Notes: generated from the letters alone by a model not told the origin. Positions 7,391 to 18,426 are shown, numbered from the stretch's first letter. The stretch: DNA of 41,103 nucleotides from Neiella marina (GCF_002165625.1 NZ_NGNS01000031.1:1-41103), one strand, 5' to 3'. Made by a program: numbers and translations.

Positions 7391-8542
7391 ATGAATATGC
7401 TGAGTAACAAATGGCTGGCGGCATTGGTGAGCGTTGTCTTATGTGCTGCGCTTCCTCTGGCGGCTGAAACAAATAAGAAGGACAAGGAGCGGGAGCCGGG
7501 CGACCATGCTCATTCGGTTGAAGGTTCAGGTTGGTGGAATATTCCCTATCCAGAAAGTTTTGATGTGAAATTGCTGCCGAAGCCACAAGACCATATTCGT
7601 ATTGATGGCAACCAATTTGTCGACCAGCAAGGCCAGCCATTTTTCTTTCGCGGTTTGAATATTGCTGATCCCGATAAACTGGTTCGTGACGGCCAATGGA
7701 GCCAAGCGTTATTTAAAGAAATCGCCGATTGGGGAGCCAATACCATTCGCATTCCGGTGCACCCCATTGCGTGGCGCCAAAAGGGTAAGCAATGGTACTT
7801 TGATCGACTTGATGAAGCGGTTATATGGGCCAATAGCTATGACATCTACCTGATTCTTGATTGGCATTCGATTGGCAACGTTGAAGATGGTTTTTTCCAG
7901 CATCCGATGTATCAAACCTCCTTGGTCGAAACGCGTAACTTCTGGGCCGACATGGCACTGCGCTACCGTGATGTGCCAACCATGGCTGTGTATGAGTTAT
8001 TTAACGAGCCAACAGTCAACTATATGGGCGTTGCCAACGGACTTGGCGATATCGAGTGGGACGACTGGCTAGCGTTTCTGGAAAGTAACATCGACCTGAT
8101 TCGTGCTTATGATGACAAAGTGATCCCTTTGGTTGCAGGGTTTAACTGGGCCTATGATTTAAGGCCCTTTGCCAAAGCACCGGTACGCCGGCCCAATGTT
8201 GCATATGCCGCCCATCCTTACCCGATGAAGGCGCAGCCCAAACAGCGCACTAAAGCAAACATGTTCAAAGCATGGGAGCAGGTGTGGGGCTTTATGGCTG
8301 ACGACTATCCGATCATTGCCACTGAGATCGGCTGGGTGCAAGCCGATGGCTACGGTGCTCACGTGCCGGTGATTGATGATGGTTCATACGGCCCTATGTT
8401 TACCGAATATGCCAATAACAAAGGCTTGTCATGGTGTGTGTGGGTGTTTGACCCGGACTGGGGGCCAACCATGATTCACGATTGGCAGTTTACCCCGACA
8501 GAGCAAGGCGCATTTTTTAAGCAGGTCATGCAACAGCAGTAG
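7391..8542 (+). CDS. Secreted glycoside hydrolase family 5 (cellulase-like endoglycosidase)
   Basis: This 383-aa enzyme has a signal peptide (MNMLSNKWLAALVSVVLCAALPLAAE) and a GH5 TIM-barrel from about residue 68. Hallmarks are GQPFFFRGLNI (85-91), NTIRIPVHP, LILDWHS, the acid/base Glu206 in YELFNEP, His275 in AAHPYP and the nucleophile Glu312 in IATEIGW. It should cut beta-1,4-glucans or mannans outside the cytoplasm; the subfamily and substrate cannot be read from the sequence. A charged linker (residues 27-45) precedes the domain and no carbohydrate-binding module is visible. It stands alone, with no PUL or transporter next to it. The ATG at 7391 is used; an ATG two codons later is also possible. 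Confidence 0.88.
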   Translation: MNMLSNKWLAALVSVVLCAALPLAAETNKKDKEREPGDHAHSVEGSGWWNIPYPESFDVKLLPKPQDHIRIDGNQFVDQQGQPFFFRGLNIADPDKLVRDGQWSQALFKEIADWGANTIRIPVHPIAWRQKGKQWYFDRLDEAVIWANSYDIYLILDWHSIGNVEDGFFQHPMYQTSLVETRNFWADMALRYRDVPTMAVYELFNEPTVNYMGVANGLGDIEWDDWLAFLESNIDLIRAYDDKVIPLVAGFNWAYDLRPFAKAPVRRPNVAYAAHPYPMKAQPKQRTKANMFKAWEQVWGFMADDYPIIATEIGWVQADGYGAHVPVIDDGSYGPMFTEYANNKGLSWCVWVFDPDWGPTMIHDWQFTPTEQGAFFKQVMQQQ

Positions 8543-8570
8543 CCTAGTTTTGGCTGTCGACTTGATATGG

Positions 8571-8606
8571 CTGCATTTTGGCGGCCATCTTTGGCTTAAA
8601 ATGCAG
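8571..8606. terminator. Hairpin downstream of GH5 gene, possible terminator
   Basis: CTGCATTTT at 8571-8579 pairs with AAAATGCAG at 8598-8606 around an 18-nt loop, 28 bp after the GH5 stop. The stem is AT-rich and no clean T-run follows, so it is a weak terminator candidate. The rest of the 220-bp gap up to the kinase start shows no clear promoter. Confidence 0.35.
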
Positions 8607-8762
8607 TTATATGCTTGTGATCCAGTGCTTTGATTATCAAAGATAAAATGGACATCTATTGGTTATAGATTATGCTCAATGTAATCGATTTTGAGTCCAC
8701 TCATTGGCCCCTGTTTGAGTTTGCCGGGGCGACGTCTTTTTGTCTTGGTAAAGCAACTGGTT

Positions 8763-11700
8763 ATGAAGCACTCTGTGTTATTGAAAGTTTTTGCCGCCGC
8801 TATCGGCATTTGTTCGTTGCTGGCCACAAGCGTTATCGACGCCGTTGCTGATGATAACGTCATCGCCGCCCCTGAAACGGTGATGGACCTTGAAGACGTT
8901 GAGTTAGATGTTCAGCAAATAGATAAAATGTCAATTGAACTCAAATATTTAGATGAGGTTTTGACCTCTTCGGTATTGAGTTACACCTTCTCCGGTGAGG
9001 ACAAATGGCTTGCTCGCTATCAGCAGTATGAGCCCGCCCTCGAAGCCTTGCTAAACAAATTACTCGCCAATCCACTCGATGAGCATGCTCAACTCATTCA
9101 ATCGATTGAAACAGCCAATCGTCAGCTGGTAGCGATGGAAAACGATACGATTGAAAAAGTCCAACGGGGGCAACGTCAGCAGGCAATGGGAGTGTTGAAT
9201 AGTGATGAATATCGCCACTTCAAAGCGCTGTATATGGAGAACTTGCTGGCCTACATCAGTCTGATTCAAGAGCGCGTTGCGGAGCAAGCCAAAAGCGAGC
9301 AGTTGATTGAGGAGTCCGAAGCGATAGCGCTTACCAGCGCGGAGCAGGAGTGGATTGCCAATAACGTCGTCAATGTTGCCATTGATTACTGGCCACCGAT
9401 TATTTACGTCGAAAATGGCGAGGTAAAAGGTCTTGCTGGAACTTTGTTAAACCAAATCATCAAGCATACTGGCTTGCAAGTGAACTTGGTACAAGGGGAG
9501 TGGAATGAGCTGATTGATGGTTTTAAAAGCGGCGATATCGACCTCATTACGGACATCTACTACAGTGAGGAACGCACCGAGTATGGCACTTTTTCTAGCC
9601 CATATTTTGTCAATCGAGAGCTGTTTTTTGTCCGAGATGATCGTGGCGACTTGGTGACCAAGGGCGATTTGGTCAATGCCAAAGTAGCAGTGCCGAAAGG
9701 GTACATCACCAAAGATAAATTACTCGCCGCCATGCCCGGTTTGACTATAGTCGAAACCCTTCATATTGAAGAGTCGATTAACTTTGTTCTTGATGGCACT
9801 GTTGATGCTCTGGTTGAGTCCGAGATCATCATTGAAGATCGATTAGCAGAGCGCAATGTCACCTCCCTGAGGAAGATTAACGAAGATGTTATTAAGCCTT
9901 CGTTACTGCACTTCTTCTCCACCAAGCGTCACCCTGAGCTACATCAAATCATTCAAAAGGGTCTCGATAGCATTTCTGCCGAGGAGTTGGTTGCAACCAA
10001 CAATCAGTGGATCAAATCGAATCGAGCGTCGAAATTAACCGGGAGTGACGACAGCTTTATTGAGGCTCTGAACCAGAACCTTATTTGGTTGTTTGCGGCG
10101 GTCATCATAACCTTGCTGGTAATCGGTGTTGTCATCAATCAACTGACATTGAGGATGGATGAGAAAGAGCTGGCCAGCCGTTTTGCGTCTGCCAAGTTCA
10201 AATACATCGTGCTTGGTGGTTTGGCAGGATTTTCACTGTTATTGCTTGTCCTTGCTGTTGGTTTCGTCCATAGCGTCAAGAACAAAACGGTGGTAACGAC
10301 CGAATACAACCTCAATACCTTGTTGAACTCCACTCACTCGTTGTTGAGCTCATGGGTTGAATATGAGGTAACTTCGTTGAAATCGATTGGTCGAAGCGCC
10401 GAGCTTATTGCCATGGTCGAACAACTGAAAGCGCTACCCCGTGATAAAGAGTCACTTACTGGCTCGCCAGTACAGCAGCAGATTAGAAGGTTTTTCGCCG
10501 ATCGCGAGAGTAAAGGTGGCTCGCTCGGGTTTTTCGTTATCTCGCCTGATGACTGGATCAGTCTCGCGTCGCGACGCGATACCAACATAGGTACAGTAAA
10601 TTTCATTCGTGAGAGAAAGCCTGAGTTGCTCGATCGAGTGATGAATGGCCAAGGGGTGTTTATTCCACCGATTCGCTCTGATGTTCTGCTTGAGGGGGAA
10701 AACAACAGCAAAGGCAACCCGCCTACTATGTTTTTTGCGGTGCCGATTAGTAAAAACGGTAAGGTCATCGCGATTCTGACTAAACGCATCAGGCCAAGTG
10801 CAGGCTTTTCAAATGTGTTGTCAGCAGGATTTATCGGCAAGAGTGGTGAAACCTATGCCATCGACAAAGATGGCTTGTTGATATCCAATATTCGCTTTGC
10901 TCAGGATGCCCGAAACATTGGCCTAATCGAGCCATCAGAAGAACCGTTGCTCAACGTTCGAATCACTGATCCGGGCGTTAATTTGCTAAACAATGAGACC
11001 TCAACGGTGCCAAAAGAGCAGTGGCCGTTGACACTAATGGCTGAAAAGGCCACCCGGTTTATTGCTGGCACCGACTTAGATGGTTATCGCGACTATCGCG
11101 GCGTTCCCGTAGTTGGCAGTTGGGTGTGGGACAGCGAACTATCGCTTGGCATCGCTGCCGAAATGGACGTTGATGAAGCCTATGGTCAATATGTCACTTT
11201 CCAATTCACTATCTACGGTATGTTGTCGATCTCGTTACTGCTGATATTTGGTAGTAGCTTATTTACCCTCGGACTGGGTAAGAGAGCCAATCTGGCACTC
11301 ACCCGCTCTCAAGTTGAATTGGAAAGTTTAATTGAGTCACGCACGACCGAGTTGCGCCATACCATGCGTCGTACGCGAGCTATTATCGATAACGCTTCGG
11401 ATGCCATTATTGTCACCAATAATGAAGGTGTTATTGAAGAGTTTAGTCCCGCCGCCGAAACCATCTTCGGCTACAGTGCTGATGAAATTATCGGCCAACC
11501 ATTGGCTAAGTTGATGGCTGAGCCGTTTCACCTTTACCCTGGTTTGAGCCATCAGGTCGGCGAGGGCAAAGTTAGCGGTGTCACTAAAGAAACCAGCGCA
11601 ATTCGAAAAAGCGGCGAACAATTTTCGATTGAGGTTGCCGTCGGTGAATCTCAAATTGATGGTGAGCTCGCATTTACTGGGATGATCCGCGATATCACCC

Positions 11701-14024
11701 GCCGCAAAGATGCCGAAGCTGCGTTAAAAGCGGCTAAACACAGTGCGGAAGAAGCAACCAAAGCAAAAAGCGACTTTCTGGCTAATATGAGTCACGAAAT
11801 TCGTACGCCAATGAATGCCATTATTGGCATGAGCTATCTGGTGTTACAAACTCAGCTAAGTCGCAAACAAGAAGACTACGTCAGCAAGATCCATAACTCG
11901 GCTAATTCGCTGCTGGGTATCATTAACGACATCTTAGACTTCTCTAAAATTGAGGCCGGCAAACTCGATCTGGAATCCATTCCCTTTAACCTCAATGAAA
12001 CCGTCAGCCAAATTGTCGAAGTTGTTTCTATTCGGAGCAAGCAAAAAGGGCTCGAGTTGCTGATTGATTTCGCCGCCGATATTCCGACCCAACTGGTGGG
12101 TGATCCGCTAAGGCTGAGCCAGATTCTAATCAACCTAGCCAATAATGCGATTAAGTTCACTGAGCAGGGGGAGGTGATTATTGCGGCTGAGTTAGTCGCT
12201 CCAGCAGATGGATCTGGCGAATCGAAGACTGTGTCTTTGCGCTTTAGCGTCAAGGATAGCGGCATTGGCATGACGCTTGAGCAGCAGGCTAAGCTGTTTC
12301 AAAGCTTCACCCAAGCAGATGCCTCAACCACACGTAACTACGGCGGCACAGGTTTGGGCCTGACAATCTGTAAATCGTTAGTTGAAATGATGGGCGGTGA
12401 GATAAGCGTTGACAGTGAGGCGGGCGTGGGTAGTACTTTTGCCTTCACTGCCCAGTTCGGTTTGGGCGAGGCGGCGCAAGAGGTCTCATCATTTGCTCAC
12501 ATCGACATTAACCACCTGCGCTTATTGGTTGTCGATGATAGCCCGGCGGCATTGGAAATCCTCGAGAACTTGAGTAGTAACTTGGGTATCGACACCCGAG
12601 TGGCTGCCAATGGCCGAGATGCATTGCGCCTATTGGAAGCTGCTGATGGCGAGCAGCTGCCGTTTGATTTGGCCATCATTGATTGGAAAATGCCCTTGAT
12701 GGACGGTGTCGAACTTGCACAAATTATCCAATCAGCGGCTCAGCTTGAGCACTTGCCAAAAATCATTATGGCGACAGCCTATGATCGCGATGAGATGCAA
12801 CAACGCTCTCAGCACCTTGACGTTGCCGCCTATCTCATGAAGCCTGTGACAGCATCGTCTTTACATGACTGCATCATGCAGGCGATGGGTGGCGCAGCAC
12901 CTCAGGCCCAGCGTAGGGGGATTACCCTAGATAAGGACTTGGCTCGCGGTATTGTCGGCGCCCACGTATTACTGGTCGAGGACAATGAGCTCAATCAGCA
13001 AATTGCGGTGGAATTGCTCGAGATGTCGGGGCTGCGCGTTAGTGTTGCCGAGAATGGCCAGATCGGTGTCGATATGGTGTTGGCAAATGACTATCAGGCG
13101 GTATTGATGGATGTGCAAATGCCTGTGCTCGATGGCTATGGTGCAACTAAGCTCATTCGTCAGAACCAACAGTACAAGTCATTGCCGATCATCGCCATGA
13201 CAGCTAATGCGATGACCACAGATATCGACAAATGTCTCGCTGCTGGCATGGATGACCACCTTGCCAAACCGATTGATCCCCACGAAGTCATCCGTACGCT
13301 AGCGAAGTGGATTCAGCCAGACTTTACCCCAGACCTCGATGCCGTCCAGAACGTTAAGGATGTAGCGTCGGAGCCCCATGAAAGCGAACCGGTTTTACCT
13401 CATTTGCCGGGCTTTAATACTGGCCCTGCGTTGGCTCGTTGCGGCGGTAAGGTGGCGAGCTACTTACGTCTTTTGCAGCGCTTCACTGAATCTCAATCTA
13501 ATGCGGTGAGTGATGTCCAGCGTGAAGTCGACGATGGCGATTTCAATAGCGCTGAACGAATTGCACATACGCTGAAAGGCCTCGCTGGTAATATCGGTGC
13601 CGATGATTTAATGACTAGTGCGCAAAGTTTGGAGCATTATCTTAATCAAACCATCGCTAATGGTAACGATTATGACGCTGACCAACTCGATGAGCTAATG
13701 AAGGCGACAGATGTGGCATTACAAATTGCTTGTGCTGCGATTGCCACAGCATTGGATAGTGTTCAACAAGGTGATGGTCGCTCAAGCAACCAAGCTGTTG
13801 CAATTACCAAAGACGAATTGCTCAACAAGCTCAAGCAACTTAAAGCTGCCATTGATGACTTTGATGCTGAGTCGGTTGATATGTTGGATGAGCTAATGAC
13901 AATGGCCATGGATGATTCGATTCTGAGTTCACTTAAAAAGGTAGAGGCGTCATTGGCTCAGTATGACTTCGATGAAGCGGGAGAGGCTCTTGGGGCCCTT
14001 CTCAGCTCTGGTGACATAGCCTAG
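8763..14024 (+). CDS. Giant hybrid sensor histidine kinase (SBP3-Cache-like-PAS-HisKA-HATPase-REC-REC-HPt)
   Basis: This 1753-aa inner-membrane protein has a signal peptide or first TM helix at 1-30, then a helical periplasmic region. A BvgS-like SBP_bac_3 domain spans about 196-415 ([20 protein letters not shown]). TM helices lie near 440-460 and 480-502, followed by a large second extracytoplasmic domain (about 503-815, Cache-like) and TM 815-838. PAS (about 868-985) and HisKA with phospho-acceptor His1011 in [13 protein letters not shown] follow. HATPase_c carries the N ([12 protein letters not shown]), G1 (DSGIGM) and G2 (GGTGLGLTI) boxes. Two receivers (Asp1307, Asp1450) and an HPt (His1602 in [10 protein letters not shown]) complete it. 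The ATG at 8763 begins a good signal sequence; an upstream TTG at 8691 would spoil it. No cognate regulator is adjacent, so the output target is unknown. Confidence 0.92.
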   Translation: MKHSVLLKVFAAAIGICSLLATSVIDAVADDNVIAAPETVMDLEDVELDVQQIDKMSIELKYLDEVLTSSVLSYTFSGEDKWLARYQQYEPALEALLNKLLANPLDEHAQLIQSIETANRQLVAMENDTIEKVQRGQRQQAMGVLNSDEYRHFKALYMENLLAYISLIQERVAEQAKSEQLIEESEAIALTSAEQEWIANNVVNVAIDYWPPIIYVENGEVKGLAGTLLNQIIKHTGLQVNLVQGEWNELIDGFKSGDIDLITDIYYSEERTEYGTFSSPYFVNRELFFVRDDRGDLVTKGDLVNAKVAVPKGYITKDKLLAAMPGLTIVETLHIEESINFVLDGTVDALVESEIIIEDRLAERNVTSLRKINEDVIKPSLLHFFSTKRHPELHQIIQKGLDSISAEELVATNNQWIKSNRASKLTGSDDSFIEALNQNLIWLFAAVIITLLVIGVVINQLTLRMDEKELASRFASAKFKYIVLGGLAGFSLLLLVLAVGFVHSVKNKTVVTTEYNLNTLLNSTHSLLSSWVEYEVTSLKSIGRSAELIAMVEQLKALPRDKESLTGSPVQQQIRRFFADRESKGGSLGFFVISPDDWISLASRRDTNIGTVNFIRERKPELLDRVMNGQGVFIPPIRSDVLLEGENNSKGNPPTMFFAVPISKNGKVIAILTKRIRPSAGFSNVLSAGFIGKSGETYAIDKDGLLISNIRFAQDARNIGLIEPSEEPLLNVRITDPGVNLLNNETSTVPKEQWPLTLMAEKATRFIAGTDLDGYRDYRGVPVVGSWVWDSELSLGIAAEMDVDEAYGQYVTFQFTIYGMLSISLLLIFGSSLFTLGLGKRANLALTRSQVELESLIESRTTELRHTMRRTRAIIDNASDAIIVTNNEGVIEEFSPAAETIFGYSADEIIGQPLAKLMAEPFHLYPGLSHQVGEGKVSGVTKETSAIRKSGEQFSIEVAVGESQIDGELAFTGMIRDITRRKDAEAALKAAKHSAEEATKAKSDFLANMSHEIRTPMNAIIGMSYLVLQTQLSRKQEDYVSKIHNSANSLLGIINDILDFSKIEAGKLDLESIPFNLNETVSQIVEVVSIRSKQKGLELLIDFAADIPTQLVGDPLRLSQILINLANNAIKFTEQGEVIIAAELVAPADGSGESKTVSLRFSVKDSGIGMTLEQQAKLFQSFTQADASTTRNYGGTGLGLTICKSLVEMMGGEISVDSEAGVGSTFAFTAQFGLGEAAQEVSSFAHIDINHLRLLVVDDSPAALEILENLSSNLGIDTRVAANGRDALRLLEAADGEQLPFDLAIIDWKMPLMDGVELAQIIQSAAQLEHLPKIIMATAYDRDEMQQRSQHLDVAAYLMKPVTASSLHDCIMQAMGGAAPQAQRRGITLDKDLARGIVGAHVLLVEDNELNQQIAVELLEMSGLRVSVAENGQIGVDMVLANDYQAVLMDVQMPVLDGYGATKLIRQNQQYKSLPIIAMTANAMTTDIDKCLAAGMDDHLAKPIDPHEVIRTLAKWIQPDFTPDLDAVQNVKDVASEPHESEPVLPHLPGFNTGPALARCGGKVASYLRLLQRFTESQSNAVSDVQREVDDGDFNSAERIAHTLKGLAGNIGADDLMTSAQSLEHYLNQTIANGNDYDADQLDELMKATDVALQIACAAIATALDSVQQGDGRSSNQAVAITKDELLNKLKQLKAAIDDFDAESVDMLDELMTMAMDDSILSSLKKVEASLAQYDFDEAGEALGALLSSGDIA

Positions 14025-14033
14025 CTGGCATAA

Positions 14034-14049
14034 TGTTTCACGTGAAACA
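14034..14049. promoter_or_regulatory. parS: parS centromere site 1
   Basis: TGTTTCACGTGAAACA is a perfect match to the universal chromosomal parS palindrome bound by ParB (Spo0J). It lies in the 29-bp gap between the convergent kinase and lipoprotein genes. ParB spreads from such sites and, with ParA and SMC, segregates newly replicated origins. parS sites cluster close to oriC in nearly all bacteria, so this places the window near the replication origin. Confidence 0.93.
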
Positions 14050-14053
14050 CAGT

Positions 14054-14539
14054 TCAATTGGCGAGGCGTTTGATGTAAACCGAAGGAACCTCATTGCTTT
14101 GATCAAAGTAGAAGCCGTAGGTGCCCGTTTGTTTTGGGTTGAAACGAAAGTAGGCGCCATTTGAGTTGCAGTTCGCCTTTACTGAAGGACCGTCACTTTC
14201 AATGATTTCGTCAGCTTTAGTGAGGTATCCGCAATTGAAGTCTGGCGACCAGCCGGCGTCGGCAAACTTAAAGTCATAGTATTCGCCATCTGCAACCAAT
14301 CGAGCTTGTGCTTGGTAAACGTTAGCACCGACCTTCTTCACTTTGTACTGTTCTTCGGCATCCCACCAAGTAAACACCGCTCTGAGGTAAAGCAAGTTTT
14401 CCATTGCCGGCTTTGGTGGCGGTTCATCAATCACTTCAACTTTTGGCGCCGTGCTCTGGCAGCCAACAAGGGCCAAAACACCGATAGTGAAAAGCAAGCG
14501 GGTGTTTATTATCGCAGCAGGTTTGGTGCGGGCATGCAT
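14054..14539 (-). CDS. Conserved-type lipoprotein of unknown function
   Basis: The 161-aa product has a signal peptide ending in a lipobox (LALVGC, Cys27), so it should be lipidated and membrane-anchored. After a Pro-rich linker (VIDEPPPKPAM) comes a compact beta-rich domain: YLRAVFTWWDAEEQYKV, YQAQARLVADGEYYDFKFAD, WSPDFNCGYL, then KANCNSNGAYFRFNPKQTG and TYGFYFDQS. Two cysteines (in NCGY and ANCN) could form a disulfide. The strand pattern recalls the carbohydrate-binding or early-set beta-sandwich seen next to glycosidases, but this is only a resemblance. Similar lipoproteins occur in Vibrio and Shewanella as I recall. It is convergent with the kinase gene across parS site 1. Confidence 0.75.
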   Translation of the reverse strand: MHARTKPAAIINTRLLFTIGVLALVGCQSTAPKVEVIDEPPPKPAMENLLYLRAVFTWWDAEEQYKVKKVGANVYQAQARLVADGEYYDFKFADAGWSPDFNCGYLTKADEIIESDGPSVKANCNSNGAYFRFNPKQTGTYGFYFDQSNEVPSVYIKRLAN

Positions 14540-14610
14540 AGCAATTCTTCTGCCTCAGGGTAAACCGTGGCTATAAGGCTAGTCAAAGAGCGCGATGTTG
14601 TCATATGAAA

Positions 14611-14638
14611 AAGCCCATGCTGTGAGAGGCATGGGCTT
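14611..14638 (-). terminator. Rho-independent terminator of glyQS
   Basis: AAGCCCATGC at 14611-14620 pairs with GCATGGGCTT at 14629-14638 (perfect 10-bp stem, 8-nt loop). Read on the minus strand the stem is followed by a T-run (GGGCTTTTTCAT), the classic terminator shape. It sits 40 bp after the glyS stop. Confidence 0.85.
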
Positions 14639-14677
14639 CGATGTGGCGTGTAGCGCTAAGCGCTACCCGATATTCGA

Positions 14678-16750
14678 TTACTGCAGCAGAGAGATATCTG
14701 CAGTGTGACCAAATACCAGATGCAGATGCTGCAGTAACGATTGGCGATTAGCCCGAACGGCGCTGTCATCAACATTGACCATAACGTCGTCAAAGAAGGC
14801 GTTGATCGCAGTGTGGAGGCTTGCGAGCTCCACTAGAGCTTGCTGATAGTCGCCAGCGACAAACAAAGGTTGTACCTTGCTCTGTGCTGACTGAATTTCA
14901 TTGGCCAAAGCAATCTCTGCAGCCTCAGTTAACAGTGACGTATTAATTGAGCCCGCAATTTCACCTTCTACCTTAGCCAAAATGTTGCCCACGCGTTTGT
15001 TAGCGGCTGCCAACTCGCTTGCTTGCGGCAACGTTTTAAAATGACTGACGGCTTTAATGCGGGCATCAAAATCAGCAGGACGAGTAGGGCGTTTAGCCAA
15101 TACTGCTTGGATGACATCCGCTGTGATCCCTTGCTCTTGATACCAAGTGCGGAAACGACCGAGCGCAAAATCTACCACGTCATCAACGACATCGTCGTTG
15201 GCCAACTGACCAGCCGAGAAATTGCCTTGGGCAAATGACGCAAGTTCAGCTAAGTCTAGAGGCAGTGATTTTTCTACCATGATCCGCAGGGCGCCAATCG
15301 CTGCTCGACGCAATGCAAACGGGTCCTTATCGCCTTTAGGGGCTTGGCCGATGCCAAAGATACCGACCAAGGTATCGACTTTCTCAGCGATAGCTAGAGC
15401 ACAACCGATGTCGCTTGCCGGCAATTGATCGCCGGAGAAGCGAGGCATGTATTGCTCATTCAATGCAACTGCGACGGCTTCTGGCTCATTATCGTTGCGT
15501 GCGTAATGCATGCCCATGATGCCCTGAACATCAGGGAATTCCATGACCATTTCTGTCATCAAGTCAGTTTTGGCTAATAGCGCAGCGCGTTCGGCTTCAA
15601 GTTTGTTGGCGCCCAAGGCTTCAGCAATGTGGCCTGCTAATAGTGCGACACGCTCTGACTTGTCTTTCAGAGTGCCGAGCTTTTGTTGGAACACGACGGT
15701 CGCCAAACTGGCAATCCGTGACTCGAGTGATTTCTTCTTGTCGGTTTCTAAGAAGAAGCGCGCGTCGGCTAGGCGAGGGCGGACGACCTTTTCGTTACCG
15801 GAGACAACTTGCGCAGGGTCTTTGCTTTCGATGTTAGAAACAAAGATAAAGCGTGGCATCAGCTCGCCATCTTTAGACAACATTGGGAAGTACTTTTGGT
15901 TGTCCTTCATGGTGTAAATCAGTGCTTCTTTCGGTACTTCCAGGAAGTCGTTCTCAAAACTACCAACTAGTGTCACTGGCCATTCAACCAACGCAGTCAC
16001 TTCATCTAGCAATTCTTCGTCGATATCGGCTACGCCGTTCTCTGCTGTGGCAGCAGCTTCAACCTGTTGCTTGATTGCAGCTTTACGTACTGCGAAGTCG
16101 GCGATGACTTTGCCCTCTGTTTCGAGAGTCGCCAAGTACTCATCAGCGTGAGCGATACTGATGAGCCCTTCACTATGGAAACGATGACCTTGAACCACAC
16201 GGTCAGATTTAACACCGAGCACGGTGGCGTCGATGACATCGGCGCCGTAAAGAATAGTTAGCGTATGCACCGGACGAATGAATTCGGTGTCGTAAGCGCC
16301 CCAGCGCATCGGCTTGGGAATTGGAATCTGCTTGACGGCCTGGGCAATTAGCTCTGGCAGTAACTGCTCGACTGCGGCACCTTTGATTTCGGCGCGATGC
16401 AGAAGCCACTCACCCTTGTCTGTCTTTAAACGCTCAGCTTGGTCGATGGTGATGCCATTACCGCGAGCCCAGCCGAGAGCCGCTTTGGTGGGTTCACCAC
16501 TGTCGTCAAAAGCGACTGATACCGACGGTCCGCGCTTTTCTTCAACGCGGTCGGCTTGCGATGCTTCCAATGCTTCAACGATGAAGCCAATACGGCGAGG
16601 GCTTGCAAACCAGTTAATGGTAGCGAAACCCAGGCCTGCTTTTTTGAGTGCTGTTTCAAAACCACTACAAAATGATGAAGCTAGTTTAGGTAGTGCTTTT
16701 GGTGGCAGTTCTTCAGTGCCCAATTCAACGAGGAGGTTTTCGGTGTTCAT
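14678..16750 (-). CDS. glyS: Glycine--tRNA ligase beta subunit
   Basis: This 690-aa subunit (E. coli GlyS is 689) forms the alpha2beta2 bacterial glycyl-tRNA synthetase with GlyQ, in the cytoplasm. The start [23 protein letters not shown] matches the conserved N-terminus. The C-terminal region ([22 protein letters not shown] onward) is the DALR-type tRNA-binding part. Of two adjacent ATGs, the second (16750) is chosen for its 7-nt spacing from AGGAG; the first overlaps the last base of the glyQ stop (TAATG). Either way glyQ and glyS are translationally coupled. A terminator follows. Confidence 0.97.
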   Translation of the reverse strand: MNTENLLVELGTEELPPKALPKLASSFCSGFETALKKAGLGFATINWFASPRRIGFIVEALEASQADRVEEKRGPSVSVAFDDSGEPTKAALGWARGNGITIDQAERLKTDKGEWLLHRAEIKGAAVEQLLPELIAQAVKQIPIPKPMRWGAYDTEFIRPVHTLTILYGADVIDATVLGVKSDRVVQGHRFHSEGLISIAHADEYLATLETEGKVIADFAVRKAAIKQQVEAAATAENGVADIDEELLDEVTALVEWPVTLVGSFENDFLEVPKEALIYTMKDNQKYFPMLSKDGELMPRFIFVSNIESKDPAQVVSGNEKVVRPRLADARFFLETDKKKSLESRIASLATVVFQQKLGTLKDKSERVALLAGHIAEALGANKLEAERAALLAKTDLMTEMVMEFPDVQGIMGMHYARNDNEPEAVAVALNEQYMPRFSGDQLPASDIGCALAIAEKVDTLVGIFGIGQAPKGDKDPFALRRAAIGALRIMVEKSLPLDLAELASFAQGNFSAGQLANDDVVDDVVDFALGRFRTWYQEQGITADVIQAVLAKRPTRPADFDARIKAVSHFKTLPQASELAAANKRVGNILAKVEGEIAGSINTSLLTEAAEIALANEIQSAQSKVQPLFVAGDYQQALVELASLHTAINAFFDDVMVNVDDSAVRANRQSLLQHLHLVFGHTADISLLQ

Positions 16751-16752
16751 CA

Positions 16753-17673
16753 TTATGCTCCTTGTTGGCTTTGATTGTTGCACATGGGGAAACCTAGCTC
16801 TTCACGAGCTGTGTAGTAAGCTTCTGCAACGGCTTTCGCTAGCGCACGAACACGCAAAATGTAGCGTTGCCGCTCAGTCACTGAAATTGCATGGCGGGCG
16901 TCGAGCATATTAAACGCATGACTTGCTTTCATGACTTGCTCATAGGCTGGAAGTGGTAAGCCAGCTTCGATGAGCTTGTTGCTTTCTGCTTCGCATTGAT
17001 CGAACTGCTTGAACAGCACCTCAGTGTTGGCATGTTCAAAGTTGTAGGCTGATTGCTCAACCTCATTTTGATGGAACACATCGCCGTAGGTCACTTTACC
17101 CAATGGGCCATCGGTCCAGATCAAATCATAAATTGAGTCGACACCTTGCAAGTACATGGCGATACGCTCAAGCCCATAGGTGATTTCACCAGTCACAGGT
17201 TTGCATTCCAAGCCACCGACTTGTTGGAAGTAGGTGAATTGCGTCACTTCCATGCCGTTTAACCATACTTCCCAGCCAAGGCCCCATGCGCCCAGTGTCG
17301 GCGACTCCCAGTTATCTTCAACGAAGCGGATGTCGTGAACATTGGTGTCGATGCCCAGGGCGCGTAACGAGTTCAGGTACAGCTCCTGAATGTTATCTGG
17401 CGAAGGCTTGAGGACTACCTGAAACTGGTAGTAATGCTGCAGGCGGTTAGGGTTTTCACCATAACGACCATCGGCAGGACGGCGGCAAGGTTGCACATAA
17501 GCGCTGCTCATCGGTTCGGGACCAATTGAGCGCAAAAATGTTTGAGGGTGGAATGTACCTGCGCCCACTTCCATGTCCAATGGTTGAACAATGGTGCAGC
17601 CTTGTTTGGCCCAATAGTCCTGCAGCGCGAGGATCAGACCCTGAAAGGTCGAAACGTCGTATACCTGAGTCAT
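16753..17673 (-). CDS. glyQ: Glycine--tRNA ligase alpha subunit
   Basis: The 306-aa catalytic subunit (E. coli 303) activates glycine with ATP and transfers it to tRNA-Gly. The start [21 protein letters not shown] is family-typical. Class II features include [54 protein letters not shown] and [20 protein letters not shown]. It leads the glyQS operon. The C-terminal tail is short and ends CNNQSQQGA, and its stop overlaps the first possible glyS ATG. Together with parS and fadBA neighbours it recalls the Shewanella origin region. Confidence 0.97.
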   Translation of the reverse strand: MTQVYDVSTFQGLILALQDYWAKQGCTIVQPLDMEVGAGTFHPQTFLRSIGPEPMSSAYVQPCRRPADGRYGENPNRLQHYYQFQVVLKPSPDNIQELYLNSLRALGIDTNVHDIRFVEDNWESPTLGAWGLGWEVWLNGMEVTQFTYFQQVGGLECKPVTGEITYGLERIAMYLQGVDSIYDLIWTDGPLGKVTYGDVFHQNEVEQSAYNFEHANTEVLFKQFDQCEAESNKLIEAGLPLPAYEQVMKASHAFNMLDARHAISVTERQRYILRVRALAKAVAEAYYTAREELGFPMCNNQSQQGA

Positions 17674-17721
17674 GCCTGGATGTTTCCCAGAGATTTGTTG
17701 AGAGATTAAAAAAAGACCGTA

Positions 17722-17727
17722 AGTATA
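17722..17727 (-). promoter_or_regulatory. Candidate -10 of glyQS
   Basis: On the minus strand TATACT lies about 50 bp before the glyQ ATG, in the 125-bp gap divergent from tag. The hexamer 17 bp upstream (TACATT) is a weak -35. The -10 is good but the assignment is tentative. Confidence 0.35.
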
Positions 17728-17798
17728 CCGTTTGCGCGCTTGCGAATGTAGGCTAAGTTAACGGTGATTGAAGCTTTTATGCACAAATAGGCTGAAAA

Positions 17799-18386
17799 AT
17801 GCAGAATCCAAACGATTGTTCTTGGCCAGGTTCCGATCCTGAGTATCGCAATTATCACGATAAGGTCTGGGGCCGCCCTGAGTTCGATAGTCAGCAGTTG
17901 TTCGAAAAGTTGTGTCTTGATGGGCAGCAAGCCGGTTTATCTTGGCTTACCATTTTGCGTAAACAAGCTAATTATCAGCGCGCATTCGCGGCGTTTAATC
18001 CTGCTATTATTGCTACTTGGGAAGATGCAGAAGTCGAGCAGTTGGTAACCGACGCAGGGATTATTCGTTCTAGAGCAAAGATATCAGCCATTATAGGCAA
18101 TGCCCGTGCGTACTTGGCGATTGAAACAAGCGAAGGTGAGTTCGCCAAGTGGCTTTGGCAATTCGTTGACTACCGACAAATCGACATGGCATTGGAATCT
18201 GAATCAGTCATGCAAACGGAGTCGATTGAGTCTCGTGCGATGGCAAAGGCGCTGAAGCAAGCAGGTTTTAAATTTGTCGGTCCAACTATTTGCTACGCGT
18301 TCATGCAGGCCGTGGGAATGGTCAATGATCATCTGGTTTCGTGCAGTTGTTACGAAGACTGCAAGCCCAGTATTTACCCTTGGTAA
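17799..18386 (+). CDS. tag: DNA-3-methyladenine glycosylase I
   Basis: The 195-aa enzyme excises 3-methyladenine from alkylated DNA, starting base-excision repair. Family features are clear: CSWPGSDPEYRNYHDKVWGRPE at the N-terminus, LCLDGQQAGLSWLTILRKQANY, AGIIRSRAKISAIIGNARAYL, and FKFVGPTICYAFMQAVGMVNDH. Zinc-knuckle ligands are Cys7, His20 and the C-terminal His and Cys of NDHLVSCSCY, as in E. coli Tag. The gene is divergent from glyQS and lies just left of parS site 2. Constitutive expression is expected, since Tag is not part of the adaptive response in E. coli. Confidence 0.96.
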   Translation: MQNPNDCSWPGSDPEYRNYHDKVWGRPEFDSQQLFEKLCLDGQQAGLSWLTILRKQANYQRAFAAFNPAIIATWEDAEVEQLVTDAGIIRSRAKISAIIGNARAYLAIETSEGEFAKWLWQFVDYRQIDMALESESVMQTESIESRAMAKALKQAGFKFVGPTICYAFMQAVGMVNDHLVSCSCYEDCKPSIYPW

Positions 18387-18401
18387 GGTTATTTTTTAAC
18401 T

Positions 18402-18417
18402 TGTTTCACGTGAAACA
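18402..18417. promoter_or_regulatory. parS: parS centromere site 2
   Basis: A second perfect TGTTTCACGTGAAACA, between the convergent tag and tusA genes. It is 4,368 bp from site 1 and identical in all 16 bases. Both copies sit in gaps between convergent genes, where bound ParB would interfere least with promoters. Confidence 0.93.
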
Positions 18418-18426
18418 CTTGGCGAG

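Noticed and set aside
8691-8762. Upstream TTG start of the hybrid kinase
   Set aside because: It would add 24 residues before a well-formed signal sequence beginning at the ATG at 8763; it has no better ribosome-binding site.
14306-14563. Long plus-strand ORFs opposite the lipoprotein, glyS, fadB and the RND pump
   Set aside because: They are antisense shadows of well-supported genes, with no independent ribosome-binding sites or family motifs.
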